NCBI RefSeq assembly: GCF_000763295.1
Contig: NZ_JRJE01000001.1
Span: 99,204 to 163,203, forward strand
Source of the DNA: Thalassospira australica
GTDB taxonomy: Bacteria > Pseudomonadota > Alphaproteobacteria > Rhodospirillales > Thalassospiraceae
Direction: 5' to 3'
Length of the DNA: 64,000 nucleotides
Shown here: piece after piece, positions 37,614 through 47,035 of the stretch
How the letters are laid out: each line of letters starts with the position of its first letter
Position numbering within the stretch: the first letter of the stretch is position 1
Notes under the pieces: model-generated
Told to the model about the DNA's origin: nothing
Databases searched by the model: none
What the model saw: only the letters and a program-made list of their open reading frames with translations
Made by a program: the position numbers and the translations under genes

Positions 37614-39005
37614 ATGAAACACCATCACCGCAATCCCCGTGCCCGTGGGGGACGCAAGCGCCAACCTTCCCGGCGTGATCCGCTTATCGGGTTTGAAGCA
37701 GACGTCACCATCGAACAGATTGGTGCGCGTGGCGACGGGATTGCGCATGTCGCAGCACCAGATGGAAAATCTGTGCTGATCTATGTCGATTGCGTTTTGC
37801 CCGATGATGAGGTGCGTGTTGCCTTGCGTCAGAAGCGCGGGGATGGCTATGGCGCAGAAGTCATCAAGGAAATCGCCCATGGCGGGGGGTATACCCCGCC
37901 AAAATGTTCGCATTTTAAAGAATGCGGCGGATGTGCCCTGCAGCATATGCAAGAATCCGATTACCGTGCGTGGAAACACGACAAGGCGATGGTTGCACTT
38001 AAGCGTGCAGGTGTTGACCCGCAGGATGCCGAAAACATCATTGCTGACGTTGAAATTTCGCCGCCTGCAAGTCGCCGACGGGCTGGATTTTCGGTGCATG
38101 TCGGTGCGACGGGTGTGTTTGTCGGTTTTCATGGCCGTTTCAGCCATACGGTGCTGAATGTGCCCGATTGTGCGGTGCTGCGCCCCGAAATCATGGCATT
38201 TCGTGCGGCATTTGTGACGTTCCTTTCGTCCTGTCCGCCCGATGATGCGCGTGACATCAAGGAAGTGTTTGTTACCCTGACCGATACCGGTCTTGATGTT
38301 CTGGTGCAGGCAGGCAAGGACCCTGATCTTGATATGCGTCAGGATCTGGCAGAGTTTGCCGATGCCCAGAATATTGCACGGCTGAGCTGGAAAACCGGTG
38401 ATCTGCCGGATGAACCGGTTGCAGCCCGCCAGACGCCCCTTGTCAGTTTTGAAAATGTTGATGTGCCAATTGCGCCTGGTGGTTTCTTGCAGGCTACCAA
38501 CGAAGGCGAAAAGGCCTTGGTCAAGGCTGTGACATCTGTGGTTGCGGAAATTGCCCCGAAACATGTTGCCGATCTTTTTTGCGGTGTTGGCAGTTTTACA
38601 TTTCCGCTGGCACTTTCGGGCAAGCGGCGTTCGGTCACGGCGGTCGAAAGTGACCCCCGCGCGGTCGAACTTTTGCAATATGCGGTTGGCCAGTCGGGAA
38701 GCCCGATCAAGGTCGTGCAGCGCGATCTGTTCCGCCAGCCATTGTCTGGTGATGAACTGCGTGATTTCGATCTTGTGGTGTTTGATCCGCCGCGCGCCGG
38801 TGCATTGGCCCAGTGCGAGGCATTGGCCGCAGACGGACCGGAATGGGTGTTGGCAGTTTCGTGTAATCCGGCAACCTTTAGCCGCGACATGCGTGTATTG
38901 CGCAACAGTGGCTATGAGATCCTGAAACTTGTCCCGGTTGACCAGTTTTTGTGGTCTTCGCATCTGGAATTGTTTGCCGTTTTGCGTCGCACATCGGTCC
39001 AATAG
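37614..39005 (+). CDS. RNA (uracil-C5)-methyltransferase, TrmA/RlmC/RlmD family
   Basis: A 463-residue protein. Residues about 20-75 are a TRAM RNA-binding domain (EQIGARGDGIAHV). The [4Fe-4S] cysteines are in CSHFKECGGC and the later PDCAVL. The Rossmann-type methyltransferase contains DLFCGVGSFTFPLA (SAM), FDPPRAGA and the catalytic SCNPATFSRD cysteine. It methylates C5 of a uridine in 23S rRNA or tRNA; the exact target cannot be assigned. The basic N-terminal tail (about 20 residues rich in Arg, Lys and His) is typical of alphaproteobacterial members. ATG chosen with an AG-rich ribosome site. Confidence 0.93.
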   Translation: MKHHHRNPRARGGRKRQPSRRDPLIGFEADVTIEQIGARGDGIAHVAAPDGKSVLIYVDCVLPDDEVRVALRQKRGDGYGAEVIKEIAHGGGYTPPKCSHFKECGGCALQHMQESDYRAWKHDKAMVALKRAGVDPQDAENIIADVEISPPASRRRAGFSVHVGATGVFVGFHGRFSHTVLNVPDCAVLRPEIMAFRAAFVTFLSSCPPDDARDIKEVFVTLTDTGLDVLVQAGKDPDLDMRQDLAEFADAQNIARLSWKTGDLPDEPVAARQTPLVSFENVDVPIAPGGFLQATNEGEKALVKAVTSVVAEIAPKHVADLFCGVGSFTFPLALSGKRRSVTAVESDPRAVELLQYAVGQSGSPIKVVQRDLFRQPLSGDELRDFDLVVFDPPRAGALAQCEALAADGPEWVLAVSCNPATFSRDMRVLRNSGYEILKLVPVDQFLWSSHLELFAVLRRTSVQ

Positions 39006-39261
39006 GGAACCGATTCGTATAGGTTTCAGAGTGGTTTGCCACGCAAACACCATCAAGATTCCGGCAAAATCCGTCCGATTATAGCGGATTCTGCGGCTAA
39101 TCCCTTTTGGGGCTTAAGTTTTCTTGCCTAATATACTATACTGTTAGCTGATATTTCCACCGGACACCAGGATGGTCGATTGGGCAAGGGATTGAGCATG
39201 TTCGATCCATCTGCCTGCGCAGCATGTAGTTGCCTTGCCGGCTTGTTTGTGCGGAATGACG

Positions 39262-40311
39262 ATGGAACCACTGGCCAGTCAGCTGCCGATTTATACCAAT
39301 ACTGCGCGTGCAATCGCACCGCAGAACAGGTTAGCTGAATCTGAAAACAGCCAGTTTTCCGCCAATAGCCAAAGTACGAACCGCAATGCGGATGCCTTTC
39401 GCAGTGCGAGCTACGCCAGCCAACAGCTTAACGGTTCGCTTGGCAGTGCGGGGGCGCTTTTGGATCAGGCGTCAAACGATCTTTCACGGATCGGGGATGC
39501 GCTTGACGAAATTGACGCGATCGTCACCACCGTCGAAGAAAACAGCGATCTTTCGCGCCAGCAACGAGCGCAACTGAACGCGCAAATCGAAGATTATCTG
39601 GCCGAGATCGACGATATTGCCGCAAACAGTACCTATAACGACATAGACCTTCTGGCTTCAGAACAGACGATCACGCTGCAAGTCGGGTCCGGGACATCTT
39701 CAGACAACCGCCTTGATGTCGAATTGTCGGCTTCTGCGTCCGAGGATCTCGCGACCGGACTTTCCGATATTGATGTATCTGATGATGGCGGTGTTACCAA
39801 TGCGCGCAGCTTGGTGGATGACGCACAGGAAGCGCTGCGGGATCGGGAAATCGCGCTGGCTGCAGATCAGGGCAGCCTGACAACGGCCCGCGATCAGAAC
39901 CGTGTGTCCCAAGTTGCCGGCGAGAACATCTTGCAGGCGCAACTGGCAGCATCAGAAACGAGCGGCCGCGACGATGCGCAAAGCCGCATTTCGGAAAACC
40001 TGCAGGCTTATCTGGGGAACATAGCATCACAGTTGGCAAGTCAGACAGTGACTGTTGGTGGCTTTGGCCTGCCAGAACCACAATCTGATCCGTTCCTTGA
40101 GCAGGAAGACGCGCCGGTCTTTGATCCGACGGTTGACGAGGATGGCACATCTGGTCAGGACTTCTTTGGTCAAACCATCAACGGTGCGGGTGGTGGCCAG
40201 CCGTTCAATGCCCCGGTATTTGGCGGGTATGACAGTGGCGGCAATGGGACATCAAGTGGCGGTGGGGGCACGACAGAACGTCAGTCAAACCGCGTATCCG
40301 TCGATGCCTGA
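39262..40311 (+). CDS. Flagellin-like protein outside a flagellar locus
   Basis: About 349 residues. Residues about 60-165 follow the flagellin D0/D1 helical pattern (SNDLSRIGDALDEIDAIV, QLNAQIEDYLAEIDDIAA, then STYNDIDLLAS, as in N-terminal flagellin ending FNGxxLL). Residues about 190-270 resemble the C-terminal flagellin helices (ARSLVDDAQEALRDREIAL, SQVAGENILQAQ). The normal first 30 flagellin residues are replaced by Ser/Asn-rich sequence, and the tail is Gly/Ser-rich and unstructured. No flagellar genes are adjacent. Start uncertain (39256 and 39235 are also possible). It may be a secreted, non-filament relative; inferred. Confidence 0.7.
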   Translation: MEPLASQLPIYTNTARAIAPQNRLAESENSQFSANSQSTNRNADAFRSASYASQQLNGSLGSAGALLDQASNDLSRIGDALDEIDAIVTTVEENSDLSRQQRAQLNAQIEDYLAEIDDIAANSTYNDIDLLASEQTITLQVGSGTSSDNRLDVELSASASEDLATGLSDIDVSDDGGVTNARSLVDDAQEALRDREIALAADQGSLTTARDQNRVSQVAGENILQAQLAASETSGRDDAQSRISENLQAYLGNIASQLASQTVTVGGFGLPEPQSDPFLEQEDAPVFDPTVDEDGTSGQDFFGQTINGAGGGQPFNAPVFGGYDSGGNGTSSGGGGTTERQSNRVSVDA

Positions 40312-40398
40312 TGGATACAGGCATCCCGGAATGCTGAATAATTCAATCCGGATCATGCGCCCAGGATAGCAGCATTATGATGCATGTTCGGTGCGCAA

Positions 40399-40914
40399 TT
40401 AACCTTCGATGTTTTCACCGTCATAAATGCCCCAGAAGCCATGGCGGGGGGCCCAGCCTTCAAAATCGCCAAAGCGCAACTGGCACCAGTTCATGGTTGA
40501 CGGGCAATCTTCGATCCTGCCGATGACACTGGCAGATACCATTGCAATCTTGCGCGCGTTTTCATCAGCAGCGGAATAAAGCGTGATGCTGTCATCGGTT
40601 ACGATGACATGACGTGATCCAATCAAAAGACTTTGATGGACCCAGCCTTCACTTCCTTCCCAATCGCGAACCTTGCGCCAGGTATCAAACTCCGACACCA
40701 CCTCCATCGGCATGTTGCGCCGATGATAAATCCAGACCTTGGGATAACGAAGGCCGGGACCAGCCCGCAGAAATACCTTGTCGGAGCGCAGTGCGACAAA
40801 TCGCGGAATGGGCAGACCGGATTCTTGCGCGCTGGCCACAATCGGCGCGGTCAGACTGCCCAGAATCGCCAAAGCCATGAAGCGATACAGAAAACTGCGC
40901 AAAAACTGCGGCAT
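40399..40914 (-). CDS. Exported SH3-domain protein
   Basis: A 171-residue protein with a signal peptide (cleavage near ASAQE) and two bacterial SH3-like repeats (LRSDKVFLRAGPGLRYPKVW; then DDSITLYSAADENARK, followed by a second WCQLRFGDFEGWAPR). Such proteins act in the periplasm, usually on peptidoglycan or as partners of other envelope proteins. It is divergent from a 2-hydroxyacid dehydrogenase gene, an arrangement remembered from other alphaproteobacteria. Confidence 0.88.
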   Translation of the reverse strand: MPQFLRSFLYRFMALAILGSLTAPIVASAQESGLPIPRFVALRSDKVFLRAGPGLRYPKVWIYHRRNMPMEVVSEFDTWRKVRDWEGSEGWVHQSLLIGSRHVIVTDDSITLYSAADENARKIAMVSASVIGRIEDCPSTMNWCQLRFGDFEGWAPRHGFWGIYDGENIEG

Positions 40915-41113
40915 CTTGTTGGTATTCCCCTGTTTACTTTATCTGAGCCGCTCTTGTGCATATTCGCGTCTGCGAAATAAAATTACAAAAACTGCGTCAA
41001 AATCCTTGCTTTTGTACCTTTTGGCATGGCATCACTGCATTGCGGCAGGGCACAAAAGTGAACCATGCCTTAGTTTGTCTGAAAAAAGTTAAAAGACCGC
41101 ATAGGAACGGCAC

Positions 41114-42100
41114 ATGACCAAGAAAAAACCGCTTGTCGTCGTGACCCGGAAGCTGCCGGAAGCGATTGAAACCCGCATGATGGAATTGTTCGATGCACGT
41201 CTGAACATTGATGATGTATCCATGAGCAAACAAGAGCTGATTGATGCGGTCAAAGAAGCAGACGTTCTTGTCCCAACCGTGACCGACAAGATCGATGCAG
41301 CGGTTTTGGCACATGCCGGTCCCAACCTGCGTCTTATTGCCAATTTTGGCACAGGTGTTGATCATGTTGATCTGCAGACTGCCCGTTCGCGTGGCATCAC
41401 CGTGACCAATACGCCAGATGTCCTGACCGAAGATACTGCTGATATGACGATGGCATTGATCCTGTCGGTGTCACGCCGTCTGGCCGAAGGCGAACGTCTG
41501 ATCCGCAAAGGGGCATGGGACGGCTGGGGCCCGACCTTGATGCTGGGGCACCGGATTTGGGGCAAGCGTCTTGGGATTGTTGGCATGGGGCGTATCGGCC
41601 GTGCGCTTGCGCGGCGCGCCAAGGGGTTTGGTCTTTCAGTGCATTACCACAACCGTCGTCGTGTCCATCCCGATATCGAAGAAGAGCTTGATGCGACCTA
41701 TTGGGAAAGCCTTGACCAGATGCTGGCGCATGTGGATGTCATTTCGGTCAACTGCCCGCATACACCGGCAACCTATCATTTGCTGTCAGCGCGCCGTTTG
41801 AAGCTGATGCAGCCCCATGCCATTCTGGTGAATACCGCGCGCGGTGAAATCGTGGATGAACCGGCATTGACCCGCATGCTTGCCGATGGCGAAATTGCCG
41901 GTGCTGGACTGGATGTGTTTGAACATGAACCGGCAGTAAATCCGAAATTGCTTGAGTTGCAAAATGCAGTACTGCTGCCGCACATGGGGTCGGCGACAAT
42001 TGAAGGCCGCGTTGACATGGGAGAGAAGGTCCTGATCAATATCAAGACCTTTGTCGATGGTCATACGCCACCCGATCGTGTGATCGAGGGGCTTCTTTAG
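41114..42100 (+). CDS. D-2-hydroxyacid dehydrogenase (glyoxylate/hydroxypyruvate reductase type)
   Basis: A 328-residue NAD(P)-dependent dehydrogenase. The Rossmann motif GIVGMGRIGRALARRA, the arginine in LVNTARGEIVDEPAL and the His/Glu pair (LDVFEHEP, LLPHMGSAT) are present. The best family match is D-glycerate dehydrogenase/glyoxylate reductase (GyaR/GhrB). Glyoxylate from the malyl-CoA lyase encoded elsewhere in the window could be a substrate, but the genes are not linked. AGGAAC lies upstream of the start, and a strong terminator follows. Confidence 0.92.
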   Translation: MTKKKPLVVVTRKLPEAIETRMMELFDARLNIDDVSMSKQELIDAVKEADVLVPTVTDKIDAAVLAHAGPNLRLIANFGTGVDHVDLQTARSRGITVTNTPDVLTEDTADMTMALILSVSRRLAEGERLIRKGAWDGWGPTLMLGHRIWGKRLGIVGMGRIGRALARRAKGFGLSVHYHNRRRVHPDIEEELDATYWESLDQMLAHVDVISVNCPHTPATYHLLSARRLKLMQPHAILVNTARGEIVDEPALTRMLADGEIAGAGLDVFEHEPAVNPKLLELQNAVLLPHMGSATIEGRVDMGEKVLINIKTFVDGHTPPDRVIEGLL

Positions 42101-42134
42101 ACCCTGATCCCGCGCCAGTTTAAGTAATGATTTC

Positions 42135-42167
42135 AAAGGGGTGATGCGTTTTGCATCGCCCCTTTTT
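42135..42167 (+). terminator. Rho-independent terminator
   Basis: Stem AAAGGGGTGATGC/GCATCGCCCCTTT (one T-G pair), 5-nt loop and T-run, 35 bp after the dehydrogenase stop. Confidence 0.9.
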
Positions 42168-42260
42168 CATACTCCCCATTTGTGGATGGTGAGCCGATCC
42201 CGAACAAGGCATTTTCCCGACACCCAAAAGAGAGAAGCTTGAGTTCCGGAATACCCGATA

Positions 42261-42650
42261 ATGGTAAAACACACAGAGACACCTGTTACAGCACCCAATT
42301 CAGAAACAGCGTCGTTTGACGGTGGGACGTCAGGTGTTGAAGCCCGAGAAATGACGCTTAATGGGCCATGTGTGGTTTCAGGTGTTCAGGATCGTTGTGC
42401 CGAAGAACTTGTTTTCGTTCGGTCAGGGGCGGTCGATGTTTTTGACGGTGATGGAAACATTATGGAGCACGAGGGCAATTGTTTCTCGATCCCGTGTGGT
42501 CAAAGATATCATCTGCATGTGACGACTCGCGGTACTGCCAGATTTCTTGTTCTTATGATTCCGGCCTCAAACGACCCCGATCAGATTGCAGCAGTTCAGG
42601 CGATCAAAGCTGAATACAAGGACATGCTTCTGGGCAAGGCCGCAAGTTGA
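42261..42650 (+). CDS. Small cupin-like protein
   Basis: A 129-residue protein with a single cupin-type barrel: EELVFVRSGAVDVFDGDGN (first motif, with no full metal-binding HxH), then GNCFSIPCGQRYHLHVTTRGTARFLVL (second motif). Metal ligands are incomplete, so it may bind a small ligand rather than catalyse. The first 35 residues are polar and probably disordered. No strong ribosome site is seen, and no partner gene is evident in the neighbourhood. Confidence 0.7.
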   Translation: MVKHTETPVTAPNSETASFDGGTSGVEAREMTLNGPCVVSGVQDRCAEELVFVRSGAVDVFDGDGNIMEHEGNCFSIPCGQRYHLHVTTRGTARFLVLMIPASNDPDQIAAVQAIKAEYKDMLLGKAAS

Positions 42651-42802
42651 GCGATTGCAGCATGGCTGCGTGATTGGCCGCGAAATTCTGGCTCCTGACA
42701 ATTCCTGACAGTAGATTGACGATTAACCGTATTGAACATTTCTTTCTGCGGGCTGCTTGGTTATGACTGTTGCATGATAGGAATAACCGCCAAGGGGCCA
42801 TA

Positions 42803-43489
42803 ATGAGCTTGATCTTTGATGCACCCAAACCGATCACCATTCCCGTTCAGGGAACTGATGACCTTTTTCCGGTAAACCGTATTTTCTGCATCGGTAAAAA
42901 TTACGCCGATCATGTGCGTGAAATGGGATCGGATCCCTCTGATACGCCGCCCTGTGTCTTTATGAAGCCAACAGACTGCCTTGTCGTTGGCAGTGGTGAT
43001 TTGCCTTATCCGTCCGCGACGGAAGACTTGCATTACGAAGGCGAATTGGTTGCGGCCCTGTCAAAGGGCGGCAAGGACATGGACCGTGCGGCGGTTGAAG
43101 ATGCCATTTTTGGCTATGCTGCCGGACTGGATATGACCCGGCGTGATGTTCAGGCGGGTCTTAAAGAACGCCGACTTCCTTGGGATATGGCGAAATCCTT
43201 TGACGGCAGTGCGGCGATTTCTGCCATTCAGCCAAAGGCCAATGCCGGAAACCCGCATGCGACCGATCTGAAATTATCGGTCAATGGTGATGTGCGTCAG
43301 GATGACACCACGGCGAAAATGATCTGGCCGGTGGTCGATGCACTTGTTCATCTTTCGACCCTGATTGAACTCAAACCGGGTGACTTGCTGTTTACCGGAA
43401 CGCCCGAAGGCGTCGGCCAGGTTGTGCGCGGCGATCGCATGGATTTGGTGATTGCCGATGTCGCGGAACTTTCAGTGACCCTGAAATAA
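42803..43489 (+). CDS. Fumarylacetoacetate hydrolase family protein
   Basis: A 228-residue FAH-fold hydrolase. The metal ligands are in LHYEGELVA (two Glu) and GLDMTRRDVQ (Asp), and the family end motif KPGDLLFTGTPEGVG is present. The N-terminal IFCIGKNYADHVREMG is typical of the acylpyruvase/FAHD1-like branch, which hydrolyses or decarboxylates acylpyruvates or oxaloacetate. The ATG at 42803 follows AAGGGG; the frame opens earlier at 42770. It is followed by xth after a 60-bp gap on the same strand. Confidence 0.92.
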   Translation: MSLIFDAPKPITIPVQGTDDLFPVNRIFCIGKNYADHVREMGSDPSDTPPCVFMKPTDCLVVGSGDLPYPSATEDLHYEGELVAALSKGGKDMDRAAVEDAIFGYAAGLDMTRRDVQAGLKERRLPWDMAKSFDGSAAISAIQPKANAGNPHATDLKLSVNGDVRQDDTTAKMIWPVVDALVHLSTLIELKPGDLLFTGTPEGVGQVVRGDRMDLVIADVAELSVTLK

Positions 43490-43549
43490 GCAGACCACGG
43501 GGGCCAGGGTCAGGAGCCCGTCTCAATCAAAATGAAAACGGAGCCCGTT

Positions 43550-44347
43550 TTGAAAATCGTTAGCTGGAATATCAATTCCGTTCGTCTGCGCATCGAGCAG
43601 GTCGTCAAATTCCTTGAGGAACAGCAACCCGATGCGCTTTGCCTTCAGGAACTGAAATGCCCCGATGAGCATTTCCCCCACGAGGCATTTGAAGCCGCCG
43701 GGTACGTTCATCGCCACAATCATGGCATGAAAAGCTATAACGGGGTTGCCATCGTTTCACGTCTGCCTTTCGTTGAAACCGACATCAAACATTTTTGTGG
43801 CAAGGAAGACCGCCGTCACTGCATGGCGAAGTTTGAAAACGGTGTCGAGCTGCACAACTTCTATATCCCGGCGGGCGGTGACGAGCCGGACCCGGAAATC
43901 AACGAGAAGTTTGCCCACAAGCTGTCCTTTCTGGATGAAATGACAAACTGGTGGGATGAACGCCGGACAACGGACCCGGATCGCAAGGCGGTTCTGGTGG
44001 GGGACTTTAATATTGCCCCTTCGGAAAACGATGTCTGGTCGCATAAGAAACTTCTGCGCGTTGTCAGCCACACGGCGATTGAAATCGAAATTCTCGAAAA
44101 GTTTCGTCAGTCGGGCGATTTTATCGATGCCGTGCGTGAAGTGGTTCCGGAACCGGAAAAACTGTTTAGCTGGTGGAGCTACCGTGCACGTGACTGGCGT
44201 GCGAGCAACAAGGGGCGCCGCCTTGACCATGTCTGGATGACCCCGAATATGGCGGGAACGGTGCGTACGGCATCGGTCTATGATATCGCACGTGACTGGG
44301 AAAAACCATCGGACCACGCACCAGTGGTGGTGGAATTCAATCTTTGA
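43550..44347 (+). CDS. xth: Exodeoxyribonuclease III
   Basis: About 265 residues of the endonuclease/exonuclease/phosphatase fold. Motifs: IVSWNINSVR, LCLQELKCPDE (metal Glu), KSYNGVAIVSR, VLVGDFNIAP, RLDHVWMTP and the terminal SDHAPVV with the catalytic His. It repairs abasic sites and 3' ends of DNA. The TTG at 43550 gives the canonical MKIVSWN start and has GGAG six bases upstream. The ATG at 43532, lacking a ribosome site, would add six residues. Confidence 0.95.
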   Translation: MKIVSWNINSVRLRIEQVVKFLEEQQPDALCLQELKCPDEHFPHEAFEAAGYVHRHNHGMKSYNGVAIVSRLPFVETDIKHFCGKEDRRHCMAKFENGVELHNFYIPAGGDEPDPEINEKFAHKLSFLDEMTNWWDERRTTDPDRKAVLVGDFNIAPSENDVWSHKKLLRVVSHTAIEIEILEKFRQSGDFIDAVREVVPEPEKLFSWWSYRARDWRASNKGRRLDHVWMTPNMAGTVRTASVYDIARDWEKPSDHAPVVVEFNL

Positions 44348-44370
44348 GCCATACGGCGCACTGACAGAAT

Positions 44371-44408
44371 AAAACAGCGGATTAGCAATGCTTAATCCGC
44401 TGTTTTGT
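44371..44408 (+). terminator. Rho-independent terminator of xth
   Basis: A perfect 14-bp stem AAAACAGCGGATTA/TAATCCGCTGTTTT with an 8-nt loop, ending in T, 24 bp after the stop. Confidence 0.88.
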
Positions 44409-44542
44409 CATGGGAAATAACTTGATTGTCAGGCTGATCGGGGTAACTCTTTTGGTTGAACGGAACCGAAAGAATGCCCATTTGATCCAGAACGGGGCGA
44501 ACTTCGCTAAGTTTCGGTGACACATTACGCAGGATACGGGCA

Positions 44543-45394
44543 ATGAAAAAGATACTGATTGGTCTGGCAGCGATCATCGTTTTGGTCGTCGGTGGCCTTA
44601 TCTATGTCTACGCAAATCTTGATGACATTGTGAAAACCACCATCGAGAAGGCCGGTACACGTGTAACCCTGGCCGACGTGACTGTAAGCGGCGTTTCGAT
44701 AGAACCAACGCAAAACACAGCCGCCATCGACGGGCTGGTGGTTGGCAATCCGGATGGGTTCGATACCGATTATGCGTTCTCGCTGGGCAATATCTCGGTC
44801 CGGTTGGATGGTTCGACCCTGACCAGTGATACCATCCGCATCATTGAAGTTGTCGTTGATTCGCCAAGCGTGATTTACGAACTGGGGAATGGCAGCTCGA
44901 ACATCGCGACCATTCAGCGCAATGTCGAAGCCTTTGTTCAGCGTGTTTCGGGGCCGACCGGTGCTGGCGGCGCGGATCAAGAACCGGCTGATGATGTTGC
45001 CGGCTCTGAAGGTAGCGGAACCAAGATCATTATCGATAACGTCTATGTTCGAAATGGTGATGTTGGTATTTCTGCCGGGGTGCTGCAGGGCAAAAAGCTG
45101 TCGGCCAGCCTGCCGGAAATCCACCTTACCGATGTTGGCAAGGATGAGGGCGGTGCCACACCGGCCGAGGTTGCCGGTGAAATCCTGACCGCGATCAACG
45201 CATCTGTCTTCAAGGCGGTTTCCAGCCTGAATGTTGATGGTCTTCTGCAAGGTGTGGGTGATCTTGGCAAGGGTGTTGTCGGTGCCGTGGGGGCTGTCGG
45301 TGGTGCAGCCAGTGGCGGCGGTACCAAACTGAAAGACGGTGCCGACGCGCTTGGGGGTGCTGTCAAAGGATTGTTTGGCGGATCATCGGATTAA
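44543..45394 (+). CDS. AsmA-like periplasmic protein with signal anchor
   Basis: A 283-residue protein. Residues 4-25 are one hydrophobic anchor. The remainder is rich in beta-strand patterns (VTLADVTVSGVSIEPT, AAIDGLVVGNPDGFDTDYAF, IIIDNVYVRNGDVGISAG) resembling AsmA/DUF748-type envelope proteins, and the C-terminal 50 residues are Gly/Ala-rich. AsmA-like proteins help move lipids between membranes; the assignment is by pattern and is tentative. AGGAT lies upstream. It is monocistronic, with a very strong terminator. Confidence 0.75.
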   Translation: MKKILIGLAAIIVLVVGGLIYVYANLDDIVKTTIEKAGTRVTLADVTVSGVSIEPTQNTAAIDGLVVGNPDGFDTDYAFSLGNISVRLDGSTLTSDTIRIIEVVVDSPSVIYELGNGSSNIATIQRNVEAFVQRVSGPTGAGGADQEPADDVAGSEGSGTKIIIDNVYVRNGDVGISAGVLQGKKLSASLPEIHLTDVGKDEGGATPAEVAGEILTAINASVFKAVSSLNVDGLLQGVGDLGKGVVGAVGAVGGAASGGGTKLKDGADALGGAVKGLFGGSSD

Positions 45395-45428
45395 CGTGAT
45401 CACAGTGCCTTTGATCTGGATTTAATAT

Positions 45429-45471
45429 ATGGGCCCGATGAACGTGTCATCGTTCATCGGGCCCATTTTTG
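45429..45471 (+). terminator. Rho-independent terminator
   Basis: A perfect 16-bp stem ATGGGCCCGATGAACG/CGTTCATCGGGCCCAT with a 6-nt loop and a T-run. Confidence 0.93.
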
Positions 45472-45864
45472 TCATTTCGCAGGTCAGCGCGCGTTGTGTT
45501 CAGAGTGGTTTTTAACGCAATGAAAACTCAAGGATACCGGACGCGGTATGGTGCGTGATGTAAACGGCGTGTGAACTTTCTCTATCCCACTGCTTTTTTT
45601 CAGGAAATTGACTTCTATATATGGTTGGGTAGGGACGGTTGTATCCAAACTCTGTATTGTCTTGGGGTGTTCGGCTGCAAATTTGGAGTGGCCGACGTGT
45701 GGGGTCGGGTCGTTTTGATCTGATCGGAAACAAGAACTGCATGGAAGCAGACAGACCAACAAATCAAATTCGCGGGCATCGAAGACATTGGCGACAAATG
45801 TCGATATGCCCACAAAATAATGGGATTGGGATTCCGATATTCGGTCAGACAAGGAGAAACACCG
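45472..45864. other. Intergenic region without recognised gene
   Basis: 393 bp upstream of the OmpA-type lipoprotein gene. Several 70-100 codon frames occur on both strands but none has a supporting pattern. It probably holds the promoter and a 5' untranslated leader of the lipoprotein mRNA. Confidence 0.5.
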
Positions 45865-46716
45865 ATGAAAGCGAAACTGCTTACTGTTGTGTCCGCCGCG
45901 GCCTTTTTAAGCGCGTGCGCAAACATGAACATTCCAGGGGTGCGTGATATGGCTGACGAAGGGTCGGCCTTTGACGCGGCCCTTCACCAGAATTACGCCG
46001 ATCTTGCCCAGGCAGAATATGATGAAGCCGATTGGTCGGATGCACGGTACTTCACAGATCGTTCGAAAATGGCCGCCATGAGCCAGGATACCGGCCCGCA
46101 GATGATTTCCGAGCGTACCCTGCCGGAAGGCACCATGTCCGAGGTTGAAGTTGCCCGCAGTGATCTGTTGGCGGCACTTGATGCCGGTGGACGTGAAAAA
46201 GCCTCTTCGGCGGCGGCACGTGCCCAATCGAGCTTCGATTGCTGGCTGCAGGAACTTGAAGAAAACATCCAGCAGGAAGACATCGATAACTGCCGTGCTG
46301 CTTTCTATCAGGCACTTGCCATCGTTCAGGCCGAACTCGACACTGGCCCTGCACCAATGGCAGCGCCGATGGCAATGCCGGTTCCAATGAATGTCTATTT
46401 CGGGTTCGACAGTGCTGACCTCAGCGGCAAGGCAATGTCTGTTGTTGATGGTATCGTTGAGGCATATGGCAAATACGAGCCGGAAATGATCAGTCTGGTT
46501 GCTTATGCTGACCGTGCGGGCGATGCGATGTATAATGACATGCTTGCCAAGTCGCGTGTTGATGCGGTGGTCAAGGCATTGCGCGGTGCGGGCATCCCGG
46601 CAAGCAAACTTGTAATCAGCGTCAGCGGCGAAGCCGATGTGCCGGTTACAACCGCTGACGGTGTTGCCGAACAGGGCAACCGCGTTGTGACGGTAACTTT
46701 CGAAGACGGCATGTAA
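45865..46716 (+). CDS. OmpA-family lipoprotein
   Basis: A 283-residue protein. The signal peptide ends at a lipobox SAC (Cys17). A helical middle domain (residues 30-165, with two cysteines) is followed by a Pro/Met/Ala linker and a C-terminal OmpA peptidoglycan-binding domain (VYFGFDSADLS, YADRAGDAMYND, LAKSRVDAVVKALRGAGI). It likely tethers the outer membrane to the cell wall, as Pal does. AAGGAG lies eight bases upstream of the ATG. A small Pmp3-type membrane gene follows 31 bp downstream, probably in the same transcript. Confidence 0.9.
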   Translation: MKAKLLTVVSAAAFLSACANMNIPGVRDMADEGSAFDAALHQNYADLAQAEYDEADWSDARYFTDRSKMAAMSQDTGPQMISERTLPEGTMSEVEVARSDLLAALDAGGREKASSAAARAQSSFDCWLQELEENIQQEDIDNCRAAFYQALAIVQAELDTGPAPMAAPMAMPVPMNVYFGFDSADLSGKAMSVVDGIVEAYGKYEPEMISLVAYADRAGDAMYNDMLAKSRVDAVVKALRGAGIPASKLVISVSGEADVPVTTADGVAEQGNRVVTVTFEDGM

Positions 46717-46747
46717 GCACGTCGAATTAATATAGGGGATTTCATCC

Positions 46748-46945
46748 ATGCGTCTATTGATCGCACTTCTTCTGCCCTGGTTGCTTTTCTTTACCATCGG
46801 GCGTCCGATTGCAGGTGTTATCTGCCTGATCTTGCAGATTACCCTGGTGGGTTGGGTTCCGGCCGCGATTTGGGCCGTTTACTCGCTTAGCCAGTATAAC
46901 ACCGACAAGAAAATCAGCAGCGCCATGGGTGGCGGTCAGGAATAA
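46748..46945 (+). CDS. YqaE/Pmp3 family membrane protein
   Basis: A 65-residue protein with two hydrophobic helices and the Pmp3/UPF0057 pattern (LLPWLLFF, ICLILQITLVGWVPAAIWAVYSL). Relatives in yeast and plants are stress-linked small plasma-membrane proteins affecting membrane potential; the bacterial role is unclear. It is probably co-transcribed with the OmpA-type lipoprotein upstream and is followed by a terminator. Confidence 0.9.
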   Translation: MRLLIALLLPWLLFFTIGRPIAGVICLILQITLVGWVPAAIWAVYSLSQYNTDKKISSAMGGGQE

Positions 46946-46994
46946 CTGGCCCTGTTTGTCGGGGAACCGGCAACAGCGAAAACCCGAAATAAGG

Positions 46995-47022
46995 AGGCAG
47001 GCTTTCGGGCCTGCCTTTTTTG
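46995..47022 (+). terminator. Rho-independent terminator
   Basis: Stem AGGCAGGC/GCCTGCCT, loop TTTCGG, followed by seven T. Confidence 0.9.
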
Positions 47023-47035
47023 TGTTTGGGGGCTT

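Noticed and set aside
37506..39056. Long minus-strand frame of about 516 codons
   Set aside because: Antisense shadow of the RNA methyltransferase gene; the plus strand has clear catalytic and iron-sulphur motifs.
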